A stretch of DNA of 64,000 bases from Neisseriales bacterium. GTDB lineage: Bacteria > Pseudomonadota > Gammaproteobacteria > Burkholderiales > UBA11063. Within the stretch, counting starts at the first letter, position 1. Each line of letters starts with the position of its first letter. The stretch is from NCBI GenBank assembly GCA_008017155.1, contig SSGX01000002.1:1-64000 (forward strand), written 5' to 3'. The notes under the pieces were generated by a model. That model had not been told where the DNA came from. It saw only the letters and a program-made list of their open reading frames with translations, and did not search any database. A program made the translations under genes and the position numbers. Shown one piece after another: positions 26,498-35,724 of the stretch.

Positions 26498-27469
26498 CTA
26501 GACTATCTTAGCCTTAAATAAATCATGCATATTAAAAGCTCCAACCATTTTTTTATTATTATCAACTACGACCATCCCAGTTATCTGGTATTTTTCCATG
26601 AGATATAGAGCATCTACGGCAAGATCGTCTGGAGATGTAGTTTTAGGATTTTTTGTCATTATCTGGTGTGCCTTTAAGACTCGAATGTCAGCATCGCTAT
26701 CCATAATACGCCGTAAATCACCGTCAGTAATTATGCCATTTAAACACATATCTACATCAACAACAGCAACCAGTCCAAGACCTTTTTTACTAATTTCAAC
26801 AACAGCTTCTTTTAATGTCGCATCAAGATTAACTACAGGTAGTCTTTCATTGCTATGCATAATATCTGAAACGCGGGTAAGAAGCCTGCGCCCAAGACTA
26901 CCACCTGGATGTGAAAGAGCAAAGTCTTCTGGCTGAAAGTTTCTTAAAGACAACAGTGCAACAGCTAAGGCATCCCCTAAAACCAGTGTAGCAGTTGTGC
27001 TGGTAGTTGGTGCGAGGTTCAACGGACATGCCTCACGATCAATTTTAACACTTAATAAGCAAGATGAAAGTTTAGCAAGGGTAGAATTTGGATTGCCAGT
27101 TATTCCAATTATTTGCACTTGTTTTCTTCTAACAATTGGGATTATAGTACTTAACTCATCCGATTCACCAGAATAGGATATAGCAATAAGAAGATCACTA
27201 CTTTCAATCATCCCTAAATCACCATGTAATGCCTCAGCAGGATGCATAAAAAAAGCAGCCGTACCAGTTGAAGCAAGCGTTGCTGCTATTTTATTACCAA
27301 TATGTCCAGATTTACCCATACCTGAAACAATGATCTTGCCTTTACAATCAAATATAAGCTGAACTGCACGACAAAATTCATCACCAATTGTCGCAAGTAC
27401 AGATTGCAGACCAGAAATTTCATCACTAAATACCTGATTGGCAATTTCAACAATTTGCTTATTATTCAA
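26498..27469 (-). CDS. kdsD: D-arabinose 5-phosphate isomerase
   Basis: KdsD interconverts ribulose-5-P and arabinose-5-P, the first step to Kdo. The 323-residue protein has an N-terminal SIS sugar-isomerase domain (GKIIVSGMGKSGHIGNKIAA, AISYSGESDEL, and LAPTTSTTATLVLGDALAVAL). Two CBS domains follow from about residue 205 (IMHSNERLPVV..., IMTKNPKTTSPDD...). The only upstream start is TTG at 27469, with GAAGGG overlapping the fabI stop as ribosome binding site. Confidence 0.95.
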   Translation of the reverse strand: MNNKQIVEIANQVFSDEISGLQSVLATIGDEFCRAVQLIFDCKGKIIVSGMGKSGHIGNKIAATLASTGTAAFFMHPAEALHGDLGMIESSDLLIAISYSGESDELSTIIPIVRRKQVQIIGITGNPNSTLAKLSSCLLSVKIDREACPLNLAPTTSTTATLVLGDALAVALLSLRNFQPEDFALSHPGGSLGRRLLTRVSDIMHSNERLPVVNLDATLKEAVVEISKKGLGLVAVVDVDMCLNGIITDGDLRRIMDSDADIRVLKAHQIMTKNPKTTSPDDLAVDALYLMEKYQITGMVVVDNNKKMVGAFNMHDLFKAKIV

Positions 27470-27478
27470 TCTAAAATG

Positions 27479-28264
27479 CTACCCTTCAAGTCCACCAGCT
27501 GTTATATTATAACCAGCATCGACATATAAAACCTCACCAGTTATCCCACTAGCTAGTTGAGAAAACAGAAAAGCAGCGGAATTACCAACTTCTTCAGTTG
27601 TCACACCACGTCTTAATGGAGCAAATTTGGACATATGATCAAGAATTTTTCCAAAATTACCAATCCCACTTGCGGCAAGGGTCTTAATTGGACCGGCGGA
27701 TACCGCATTCACTCGAATTCCTTCAGCACCCATAGCAAATGCCATATAACGAGTACTTGATTCTAGTGCAGCTTTAGCAACACCAGCCATATTATAATTA
27801 GGTAATACTCTTTCACCACCAAGGTAGCTAAGACATATTAAACAACCATTTCTTCCCTGCATCATTTTTCTGGCTGCGCGTCCTAATGCAATAAAGCTAT
27901 AAGCAGATATATCATTTGAAATTTTAAATGTTTCACGATCAACGTTATCAACGAAATCACCAACTAAACCATTTTTAGGCGTAAATGCAATTGAATGTAA
28001 TACCCCATCCAAGCCATCCCATTTTTTTTCAAGTTCAACGAACAAGTTAGTAATTTGTTCATCAACTCCCACATCTAGAGGAAACACCAAGTCCGAATTA
28101 AATTCTTTGGCAAAACCAGCTACCCGATCTCTATGCTTTTCATTTTGATAGGTAAAAGCTAACTCAGCCCCTTGCTGAAAGCACGCTTTTGCCACACCAT
28201 AAGCAATTGAACGATCCGAGATAAGCCCAGTAATTAGAATTTTTTTTCCTTGTAAAAACCCCAT
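27479..28264 (-). CDS. fabI: Enoyl-[acyl-carrier-protein] reductase (NADH)
   Basis: FabI performs the last reduction of fatty-acid elongation. The 261-residue short-chain dehydrogenase-type enzyme begins with the NADH loop [17 protein letters not shown]. It has active-site Tyr147 in SYLGG and the catalytic pair Tyr157/Lys164 in YNMAGVAK, equivalent to Y156/K163 of E. coli. AGAGGAG is a strong ribosome binding site. It leads a transcript continuing into kdsD, kdsC and the lpt genes. Confidence 0.97.
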   Translation of the reverse strand: MGFLQGKKILITGLISDRSIAYGVAKACFQQGAELAFTYQNEKHRDRVAGFAKEFNSDLVFPLDVGVDEQITNLFVELEKKWDGLDGVLHSIAFTPKNGLVGDFVDNVDRETFKISNDISAYSFIALGRAARKMMQGRNGCLICLSYLGGERVLPNYNMAGVAKAALESSTRYMAFAMGAEGIRVNAVSAGPIKTLAASGIGNFGKILDHMSKFAPLRRGVTTEEVGNSAAFLFSQLASGITGEVLYVDAGYNITAGGLEG

Positions 28265-28344
28265 TGAGAGTACTCCTCTATATTGAACTCTTATTTTTAT
28301 TTACTCAAATTTTAGCGGCACTTTTCTACAAAATGCGCTATTCA

Positions 28345-28353
28345 ATTATATCA
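28345..28353 (-). promoter_or_regulatory. Extended -10 promoter of the fabI-kds-lpt operon
   Basis: The minus strand reads TGATATAAT, an extended -10 (TGn plus perfect TATAAT), about 80 bases before the fabI start. No matching -35 is seen, as is common for extended -10 promoters. Confidence 0.5.
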
Positions 28354-28508
28354 CAAACAATGATTACGCCTCTTAAATAAACCACCATGATAATTTCATA
28401 TGTGCAGAGCAACATATTATTTGCATTATCAAAGTGCAGTATTAGGTTAAAATATTGTTTCAATAAATCAGCCAATAAAATGCTTTAAAACACTAGGTCT
28501 TTAAAGCT

Positions 28509-29199
28509 ATGAATAAGAAAATTTAAATATAAGAATAAATATAACTCTGCAGAATTACAGATAGATGCAATAGTTGATTACTTAGTTCAATCAATTAGGC
28601 AACTCCTAGAAACAAAAGATGAGATATGCATTGCAGTTTCAGGAGGAAAAAGTCCCATAGGATTATTTGAAAAATTAAGTCGACAGAGTATTGATTGGGC
28701 GAAGGTAACAATTACACTAGTTGATGAACGTTTTATTGATACTAATAATCAAGATAGCAACGAGAACTTAGTTAAAACGTATCTCTTGAAAAATAAAGCT
28801 AAAGAAGCTAAATTTATTGGACTTAGCAATACAAATATGAAGGTAGACTCAGTTATTGACCACCTTAACGCAACTATGCCTAAGATAGATATTGCAATTC
28901 TTGGGATGGGTGAAGATGGTCATACTGCATCAATTTTCCCATGCTGTAGCGAGTTAGAGCGTGCTACTAACCTCAGTGCAACAGAAAAATATATTGCCAC
29001 TAAACCAACTACCGCAAATTATCAGCGAATTGGCTTAAACCTATCAGCTCTAGTCGAAATACCACATCTAATTCTGAGTATTAATGGTAATAAAAAGCTA
29101 GAAGTTCTTGAAAAATCTTTGACGACAGAAAAAAAACAGCCACCTATTGGCTTATTACTATCCAATCGTCCCGATACAAAAATTTTTTGGTCAGAATAA
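28509..29199 (+). CDS. pgl: 6-phosphogluconolactonase with a frameshift near its start
   Basis: Pgl hydrolyses 6-phosphogluconolactone in the oxidative pentose phosphate pathway. The reading frame 28513-29199 encodes a DevB-type enzyme: CIAVSGGKSPIGLFEKLS, TLVDERFID, GMGEDGHTASIFP. This frame has no ATG, GTG or TTG until TTG 28786, which lies after essential motifs. An ATG at 28509 with upstream AGG would give MNKKFKYKNKY... if one A of the run at 28518-28521 were removed, making a normal 229-residue protein. As written, that ATG reaches a stop after five codons. It may be a sequencing error, a real knockout, or an odd start such as AUA 28513. glk follows. Confidence 0.8.
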
Positions 29200-29213
29200 A
29201 TAGGAGCAAGTGA

Positions 29214-30203
29214 ATGCAACATAATTATCCACGTCTTGTAAGCGATATTGGTGGTACAAATGCACGTTTTGCGATAGAAATTGCACCATATACATATCAA
29301 AACATAAAGGTATTGCAATGTAGCGAATATCCAAGTCTTGCTAGTGCAATAAAAACCTATCTTTCAGAAGCAAATCACAGCGAGATAAAACATGCAGCAC
29401 TGGCTGTTCCATCACCGATTGTTGATGATACCCTATTTATGGTAAATAGCCCATGGCATCTATCTTCTATGAAACAAACTCAAGAAGACGCGAATCTAGA
29501 AAGCTTGATCTTCTTGAATGATTTTCATGCCCTTGCTCTATCAATACCACATATTCCAAAAGATGAACTCGTGAAAGTTGGTGGAATGGAGTCTAATCCA
29601 AGTAAACCAATTGCTATAATAGGACCAGGCACAGGGCTTGGAATGGCAACGCTTATAAAGCACCCAATTGAAGAACAGTTTTTTGCAATCCCAGCTGAAG
29701 GTGGCCGTTCTAGCTTTGCTGCAGCAAGTGAAGAAGAATTCGAACTATGGCAATTTATTCATAAAAGATTTCATCATGTTTCTGCTGAACGATTTTTATC
29801 TGGTCCTGGATTACAGCTAATATATGAAGCAATTTGCAACATTAAAGAAGTTGCCATTGACAAGATACCAAGCCCAAGTGAAATTACTGATTGCGCAATT
29901 AATGATCAATGTTATATTTGTCAGCAAACTCTTGATCATTTCTGTAGAATACTGGGGACAACTGCCTCCAATTTAGCTTGTATAACTAATGCTTTTGGTG
30001 GGGTTTATATAGGAGGGGGAATAGTCCCAAGAATCTTAGAATATTTTATTAAATCTGATTTCCGCTGTCGTTTTGAAGATAAAGGGCGTTATCGGTCATT
30101 CTTGGAAAAAATGCCAGTCTATGTTATCACCCATAAATATCCAGCTATGCTAGGATCGAGTTATGCACTAGAAACTTACCTCAGTAAAGGTTATATACCG
30201 TAG
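29214..30203 (+). CDS. glk: Glucokinase
   Basis: The 329-residue protein is a proteobacterial-type (non-ROK) glucokinase. It has the ATP phosphate loop DIGGTNARFAI (11-21), the substrate segment LESLIFLNDFHALALSI, with the Asp of NDF the expected catalytic base, IGPGTGLGMATL, PAEGGRSSF, and the second nucleotide loop GGVYIGGGIVPRI. TAGGAG precedes the ATG. It follows pgl by 14 bases, so the two likely feed glucose into the same pathway. Confidence 0.95.
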   Translation: MQHNYPRLVSDIGGTNARFAIEIAPYTYQNIKVLQCSEYPSLASAIKTYLSEANHSEIKHAALAVPSPIVDDTLFMVNSPWHLSSMKQTQEDANLESLIFLNDFHALALSIPHIPKDELVKVGGMESNPSKPIAIIGPGTGLGMATLIKHPIEEQFFAIPAEGGRSSFAAASEEEFELWQFIHKRFHHVSAERFLSGPGLQLIYEAICNIKEVAIDKIPSPSEITDCAINDQCYICQQTLDHFCRILGTTASNLACITNAFGGVYIGGGIVPRILEYFIKSDFRCRFEDKGRYRSFLEKMPVYVITHKYPAMLGSSYALETYLSKGYIP

Positions 30204-30211
30204 GAAATTTA

Positions 30212-31252
30212 ATGAATTTAAAAAATGGCATATTATTTACGTCAATTTGTTTAATTAATATCGTTGCCTGTTCAAGTAGTAATACAGTCAATGAGAGTTG
30301 GATGGCAGATAATAAAAAAGTGCTTGCAAATAAAAAATTAACGGATATAGTTATACCCGGATCACATTATTCCAATGCCTATGACATTGATAATTCAAAG
30401 AATAATCTTATTGTCTGTTCAGGTGAGACGCATAACCCGCTAAGTGATGCAGCACAGATTGAAAAGCTTATAGAATCAAACTCGCAGCAAATTAGTAATA
30501 CAGACTTTATAAACTACCTTAACACACAAACAAACAGCGTGAGATCGCAACTGAATAATGGTGTAAGATACTTAGAATTTAAAGTCTGTATTCAAAGTGC
30601 AAACTACTATACTTCAAATTATTACCTAACAGATACTTTAGATAATACTATAAATCAAATTTCTGAGTTCATTAACAGCAATAATGGAGAAATAATACTA
30701 ATCGATCTGGATAATAATATCTATACTGATTATGGAACGCTAACAAATAATGGTATAAATATTTTCCACAATTATCTCCAGACAAAATTTGGATCATATC
30801 TTATGCCAAAAAAAGACTGGCAAAAACTTACTCTTGGGGATATCTGGGCTACAAAGCATAGGATAATTCTAATATCATCTAACCCAATTTTAACTAAATA
30901 TTATGACGTATGGGATAAGAATGAAATATTAAACCTTAGCCCAACTCCAGAATATAATACAATAAAGAAACTAACCTTAGTACAACAAACTCTCGATAAT
31001 GAATCTTCTACTCCCCAAAATGGTAAGTTTAATTTATTACCAATTTACTCCGAATTTAACCCAGAGCGCGACTCACTAAATCAACTCAAAACCCCAGTTA
31101 ATGACCACCTAATCATTGATTATTTGCGTTCATTACCATTAAATACACCATTAAACATTATTGTTACTGATAAAAAATATAATCGCTTGTTAGTTGATTA
31201 CAGTCTACAAAAAAACCTAGGTATAACAAAATTAGCCAATGAATCACAGTAG
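30212..31252 (+). CDS. Lipoprotein with a PI-PLC X-like (phosphodiesterase TIM-barrel) domain
   Basis: A lipoprotein signal ends at Cys20 (lipobox IVAC). The 346-residue product then resembles bacterial PI-PLC X-type proteins: IVIPGSHYSNAYDI with His52 where the first catalytic His lies, VRSQLNNGVRYLEFKVC, and ISEFINSNNGEIILIDLDN. The region where the second catalytic His is expected (around NYYTSNYYLTD) contains none, so it may be inactive or changed in mechanism. It follows glk by eight bases. The family assignment is moderate and the ligand is unknown. Confidence 0.65.
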   Translation: MNLKNGILFTSICLINIVACSSSNTVNESWMADNKKVLANKKLTDIVIPGSHYSNAYDIDNSKNNLIVCSGETHNPLSDAAQIEKLIESNSQQISNTDFINYLNTQTNSVRSQLNNGVRYLEFKVCIQSANYYTSNYYLTDTLDNTINQISEFINSNNGEIILIDLDNNIYTDYGTLTNNGINIFHNYLQTKFGSYLMPKKDWQKLTLGDIWATKHRIILISSNPILTKYYDVWDKNEILNLSPTPEYNTIKKLTLVQQTLDNESSTPQNGKFNLLPIYSEFNPERDSLNQLKTPVNDHLIIDYLRSLPLNTPLNIIVTDKKYNRLLVDYSLQKNLGITKLANESQ

Positions 31253-31324
31253 CCTAAACATAGTTTCTCTTGATATTAGTACATATCAATCGATTAAAAC
31301 TCCTAGAGGTACTCAAGTTAGTTA

Positions 31325-31388
31325 AGCACACAGATGTTTGTCTATGTATCTCGAAAATATGATAAAAATCATAAACATAGCTGTGCTT
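31325..31388. other. Long imperfect hairpin between convergent genes
   Basis: AGCACACAGATGTTT on the left pairs imperfectly with AAACATAGCTGTGCT on the right, and a smaller ATGAT-AAAA-ATCAT stem sits inside. It lies between the converging PLC-like and condensation-domain genes, so it may stop transcription from both sides. No strong T-tract follows. Confidence 0.4.
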
Positions 31389-31418
31389 TGTAACCATTTA
31401 AACTTCGGTCATCTATGA

Positions 31419-32669
31419 TTAATACAAATGCTCAATTTTTAATAATTTTTTATGTAGATGTGCCATAAACTCGTGCGCAAACTCGATGCTTATTTCATCA
31501 GTAGCATAGTCTAGTCTGAATGTAATTTCACCATTTAGTTGTTGGTCATAGACTAATCTCATCTGATAAGAAAGACTTTTAGTAAAGGTTGGTTGTGGTA
31601 CAGATTTGACCTGTATCATATCTAGTGGTTCAAGATTAATATTGCCTTGAACTATTCCGGTATTAATGTAATCATTTTCCCCTCTGTTTAATAATTCAAG
31701 TATATCCATAAACAGCATATTCGTATGCTTTGTAGTTTCAGAACGTTGTTGCTCTAAATCTGCAATCAACTCTTCCAAGGATGGATTATGAGCAAAGTCA
31801 AATTTAAAAAAAATATTATTTATGAAACTCCCGGCTACTGTCATACAAGTTTTAGGGCGCATATTTATCGGGTAGGTAACCATGAACTTCTTTTGCTGAG
31901 AAACAGCAGACAATAATTCCCCATATAGCGCAGCAATAACAACAAAAACTGTACTATTGTATTTTATTGCAGTACTTTTTAATGTTTTAACTGTCTCACC
32001 TTTAATGCTAAAAAACACTTGCTCCACAGGATGAAGTTTGCGTTGGGGGATAGCTATATGAGGTAGCTTAACAAATAAAGGAATATCCGCTGCAAAATTT
32101 TTCCAAAACAGTTTTGATTGCTCTAGGTCAAAGTTATTCTGTTGTAACTGTTCAATTTTAATATATTCAGTATAAGAAGCAAATTTTGTTGCTAACACAG
32201 TGTTTGTAACAAAAGAATTATATATATCTGCTATAAATTTTGTGATATTTCTAGCGCATCCGCCATCTATAACAATATGGTGGCTTTTTATTATAAAGTA
32301 ATAAGTGTCGTTTTTTTGGCTGTGTTGTACTAGATAAAATTGTAAAAGCGGGTCTTGACATAGGTTAAGTGGATAATAAAGAATGCGCTCTAGTTCTAAT
32401 TGATGATTATCCGGCTGGCTAATAATTTTAAAGGCTGAATCAATCTGATAGTCACCATAAAAACATATTTCACCGGAAATGTCAAACCTAGCGTGGAATA
32501 CTTTATTTTGACTTAGCACTAGGCTACAAGCTTTCTTTAATGTTTGTATATCAAGATTACCACTTAGCTCAAAAACATACTGTAAGTTATTTACTATATT
32601 CGTTGGTGAATTTTTCCATATATTAAAAAATCTCTTTTGATATCTTGATGTCGGTAGTATTTTCATCAT
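31419..32669 (-). CDS. Stand-alone NRPS-type condensation domain protein
   Basis: The 416-residue protein is a single condensation-like acyltransferase. The catalytic motif HHxxxDG is intact as HHIVIDG (130-136; His131 is the expected base), and a later AGSFINNIFFKF matches the G-x-F-V-N-T motif of C domains. The N-terminus LPTSRYQKRFFN resembles the usual L-T-x-x-Q-x-x-x-W start. There is no adenylation, carrier or thioesterase domain here or nearby. It begins one base after the stop of the decarboxylase gene, so the two are coupled and probably act in one pathway. Likely chemistry is amide or ester formation with an unknown acyl donor. Confidence 0.82.
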   Translation of the reverse strand: MMKILPTSRYQKRFFNIWKNSPTNIVNNLQYVFELSGNLDIQTLKKACSLVLSQNKVFHARFDISGEICFYGDYQIDSAFKIISQPDNHQLELERILYYPLNLCQDPLLQFYLVQHSQKNDTYYFIIKSHHIVIDGGCARNITKFIADIYNSFVTNTVLATKFASYTEYIKIEQLQQNNFDLEQSKLFWKNFAADIPLFVKLPHIAIPQRKLHPVEQVFFSIKGETVKTLKSTAIKYNSTVFVVIAALYGELLSAVSQQKKFMVTYPINMRPKTCMTVAGSFINNIFFKFDFAHNPSLEELIADLEQQRSETTKHTNMLFMDILELLNRGENDYINTGIVQGNINLEPLDMIQVKSVPQPTFTKSLSYQMRLVYDQQLNGEITFRLDYATDEISIEFAHEFMAHLHKKLLKIEHLY

Positions 32670-32670
32670 A

Positions 32671-33921
32671 CTATCCTTGAGTCAGACTATTGATCGCTAA
32701 TTTGAAGCAACTCACTAAATTTTCTAACATCTCAGTAGTTAAACTATCGCGTATGATAATTTTCATGATTTTAGGATAGCTTGGATCAAATGATAATTGT
32801 GCTACAGCTGTGTGCCATCCTTGTTTTTGAATGAACTGTGCAATATTATCAATTGTGAATTTAGAGTTGTGTTTTACATGTATTACTATCATTGGTATGA
32901 ATAATGCAGGATAAACAAATTCAAAAACATCTAATTTTGAAAATTCTTTAACTAGATAATGGGCTTTTACAATAGTGCTTAGGCTTTTCGCTAAATATCC
33001 ATCATAACCTAAATGCAATAAATTGTAATATTGAGCTAACATACTTGAACTTCCGCGGGAGAAATTAAGCGTAAATTGTTCAAACTCACCGCCCAGATAT
33101 TTAATTTTGTAAATTATTGATTCGGGAATGTAGGCTTTGTTTCTTATGACTAGCCATCCTACGCTAGTATAAACGAGACCGTATTTATGACCTGATGCGT
33201 TAATTGACATCACTTTGCTCAAGCGAAAGTCCCATACATAGTCATTACGTATAAATGGATAAATGAAACCAGATAATGCTGCATCAATGTGGAGTGGAAT
33301 ATTCCAACCATTAATTTGTTCAAGTTGTTCTAATAGGCTGTTTATAGAAATTAGGTCATCATCATAGCCAGTCTGATGGCTTCCTGCAACGCCAACTACC
33401 AGAATTGTATTAGCATCAATATAAGATTCCATATCTGAGGCATCAACAGAAAATTTTCCATGACGTACTGGCACTTCTCTAATCTCGATTCCTTGATAAT
33501 TAGCTGCTTTGTACCATGCGGTATGTGCGTTAGCTCCAAAGACTATATTGGGCATTTTATTCAGGTTCTTAGGCTGCTCCTGAAATCTGGTTTTTGCGGC
33601 TAAAGTCGCTAAAAATATTGCTTCGCTTGATCCAACAGTACTGGATCCCCACGGAGAGTCATCTTCTCCTATATTCCATAAATCTGCCAGCATTAGTGCT
33701 ACTTTTTGATTAATTTCAGCAATATTGGGATATTGCGTTGCATTTGGAAAATTAACTGCTAGATTTTCATTAATTATCTTAGTCGCATACTCATCCATTT
33801 CGCTAGTTGCAAATACTGCAAGATTAAAATTGGGATGTGCGTCTGGTTCTAGTTGTTTTTTAACTACGTGATATGCTTCTTTCTGTGGTAGCCCTTTTTC
33901 TGGAAATGAAAATTTACGCAT
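32671..33921 (-). CDS. Glutamate-decarboxylase-like PLP enzyme (group II decarboxylase)
   Basis: The 416-residue protein follows GadB closely: NLAVF, VALMLADLW, GSSTVGSSEA, HIDAALSGFIYPF, VWDFRLSKVMSINASGHK with PLP Lys246, and YLGGEFEQFTLNFSRGSS. Two residues that hold the glutamate side chain in E. coli GadB, Thr62 and Asp86 (from memory of its structure), align with Val36 and Asn60, so the substrate may be another amino acid. The N- and C-terminal GadB acid-switch tails are absent. No glutamate/GABA antiporter is adjacent; instead a condensation-domain gene follows directly. Confidence 0.85.
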   Translation of the reverse strand: MRKFSFPEKGLPQKEAYHVVKKQLEPDAHPNFNLAVFATSEMDEYATKIINENLAVNFPNATQYPNIAEINQKVALMLADLWNIGEDDSPWGSSTVGSSEAIFLATLAAKTRFQEQPKNLNKMPNIVFGANAHTAWYKAANYQGIEIREVPVRHGKFSVDASDMESYIDANTILVVGVAGSHQTGYDDDLISINSLLEQLEQINGWNIPLHIDAALSGFIYPFIRNDYVWDFRLSKVMSINASGHKYGLVYTSVGWLVIRNKAYIPESIIYKIKYLGGEFEQFTLNFSRGSSSMLAQYYNLLHLGYDGYLAKSLSTIVKAHYLVKEFSKLDVFEFVYPALFIPMIVIHVKHNSKFTIDNIAQFIQKQGWHTAVAQLSFDPSYPKIMKIIIRDSLTTEMLENLVSCFKLAINSLTQG

Positions 33922-34056
33922 ATGAAGAATCTTCCTAAGAGTATTTCATCAAACACTTAACAAACAAGTAGTAGATTGAACAAATAGATTTTAAGCATCT
34001 TTAAAGTAAATTCAATTCGCTAATTTATACCCATAGAAAATAAATGAACTCTTATC

Positions 34057-34950
34057 TTAACTAAAAAGCTCAAGAAACCCCTCAAGCTCATCAACACTTG
34101 CATAATTAATCGTGATTTTGCCATGTCCACCTCGATTATGTTTGATATTGACGATCATACCCAATTTATCGGCAATAGTTTCTTCTAATCTTGCAATATC
34201 TGGATCTTTTTTAGTTTTATCGCGAATAATCTCAGTTCCAAATTTTTGTTCATGCAAGATTCGTGAAACTTTATTTTCAACTTCGGCGGTAGTATATTTT
34301 TTGAGAATTATTTCATTAGCTAATTCAAGCTGTTTTTCCATTGATAGCGGCAACAATGCTCTGGCATGCCCCATATCCAGTTTACGTTGCATAAGATAAT
34401 CCAAGACTTCCGGACTAAGGTTTAATAAGCGTAAGGTATTCGAGATATTACTGCGAGACTTACCAGTAACGCTAGCTAATGCTTCGTGAGTTAGACCAAA
34501 TTCATCAATCAACCTCTTATAGCCTTGAGCCTCCTCAACAATATTCAGGTCTTTACGCTGAATATTTTCAATCAGTGATACGGCTAATGCTTCTTCATCA
34601 CTAAAATCACGAATAATAGCCGGAATAACTTCTAATCCGGCAATCTGGCTTGCACGCCAGCGCCGTTCACCAGCGATTAACTCATAGCGATCTTTGGCAA
34701 CTAGTCTAACTATTACTGGCTGAATTAAGCCATTATGCCGAATTGACACCGCCAACTCTTCCAAATCTTCCTGATCAAAAACCTGCCTTGGCTGATATTT
34801 GCCAGGCTGAATCTTATCAATTCTAAGTTCAGTCAGCCCACTTTGATTAGTTACTGTCTCAGAGTTATCTTTCTGCTTGATATCAATATCAGCCTTTGCC
34901 GCTGATAATAACGCATCAAGACCACGCCCTAACCCTTTTACTTTTGCCAT
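34057..34950 (-). CDS. parB: Chromosome partitioning protein ParB (CTP-dependent DNA clamp)
   Basis: The 297-residue protein begins KGLGRGLDALLS, typical of chromosomal ParB. It has the nucleotide-binding LIAGERRWRASQIAGL (GERRxR), the partner box EEALAVSLIENIQRKDLN, a helix-turn-helix (LTHEALASVTGKSRSNISNTLRLL) and a C-terminal dimerisation domain. It is expected to load at parS sites; no parS-like palindrome was noticed locally. It follows parA by nine bases. Confidence 0.96.
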   Translation of the reverse strand: MAKVKGLGRGLDALLSAAKADIDIKQKDNSETVTNQSGLTELRIDKIQPGKYQPRQVFDQEDLEELAVSIRHNGLIQPVIVRLVAKDRYELIAGERRWRASQIAGLEVIPAIIRDFSDEEALAVSLIENIQRKDLNIVEEAQGYKRLIDEFGLTHEALASVTGKSRSNISNTLRLLNLSPEVLDYLMQRKLDMGHARALLPLSMEKQLELANEIILKKYTTAEVENKVSRILHEQKFGTEIIRDKTKKDPDIARLEETIADKLGMIVNIKHNRGGHGKITINYASVDELEGFLELFS

Positions 34951-34959
34951 ATAATTTCT

Positions 34960-35724
34960 CTATTTTAGCTTATTTAATAACTCTTTGGCACAACGAATGT
35001 ATGCCTGTGCACCAACCGACTCAGAATCCAAGGCAACTGCGGATAACCCATAGCTTGGCGCTTCAGCTAATCTCACAGTCCTTGGAATACTTGCATAAAA
35101 GACTTTTTCATCAAAATACTCAACCAACTGCGCTGAAACTTGCTGGGCAAGATTATTTCTCTTGTCATACATCGTCCGGATAATGCCTAATAACTGAAGT
35201 TCCGGATTTAACTTTGATTGAATTCTAGCAATCGTATTTAATAAATCAGTAAGCCCTTCCAATGCATAATATTCACACTGTAAAGGTACTAGAATATGCT
35301 TTGCTGCAGATAGCGCATTTATTGTCAGTAAGCTTAATGACGGTGGACAATCAATCAATATAACATCATAATTTGCAGCAACTTTACTTAGTGCATTCCG
35401 TAGCCGAAATTCACGATTATCCAGATCTACCAACTCAATTTCTGCACCAGCAAGATTACGATTTGCACCAAGTAGTTCAAAGCCACATTCTTTAGCAGCA
35501 ACAGTAGCTTCTGAAACTGGAACATCATTAATCAGAACATCATAAACACTATACTTTAAATTATTTTTATCAACCCCAGCACCGGTAGTTGCATTGCCCT
35601 GTGGATCGATATCAACAACCAACACCTTTTTTCTGGATAAAGATAAACTTGTAGCAAGATTAAGGACTGTGGTAGTTTTGCCCACGCCACCCTTTTGATT
35701 TCCGACAACAATAATATTTTTCAT
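34960..35724 (-). CDS. parA: Chromosome partitioning ATPase ParA
   Basis: The 254-residue Walker-type ATPase has the deviant Walker A KGGVGKTT (11-18), VLVVDIDPQGNATTG, DVILIDCPPSLSLLT as Walker B region, and the SYGLSAV segment. It lacks the N-terminal HTH of plasmid type Ia ParA, so it is the chromosomal Soj type. It starts inside the rsmG stop (ATGA overlap), giving the common rsmG-parA-parB arrangement. Confidence 0.96.
   Translation of the reverse strand: MKNIIVVGNQKGGVGKTTTVLNLATSLSLSRKKVLVVDIDPQGNATTGAGVDKNNLKYSVYDVLINDVPVSEATVAAKECGFELLGANRNLAGAEIELVDLDNREFRLRNALSKVAANYDVILIDCPPSLSLLTINALSAAKHILVPLQCEYYALEGLTDLLNTIARIQSKLNPELQLLGIIRTMYDKRNNLAQQVSAQLVEYFDEKVFYASIPRTVRLAEAPSYGLSAVALDSESVGAQAYIRCAKELLNKLK

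Noticed and set aside
28786..29199. 137-codon version of Pgl starting at TTG 28786
   Set aside because: Homology (SGGKSP, LVDERF) continues well upstream in the same frame, so this start would delete essential parts.
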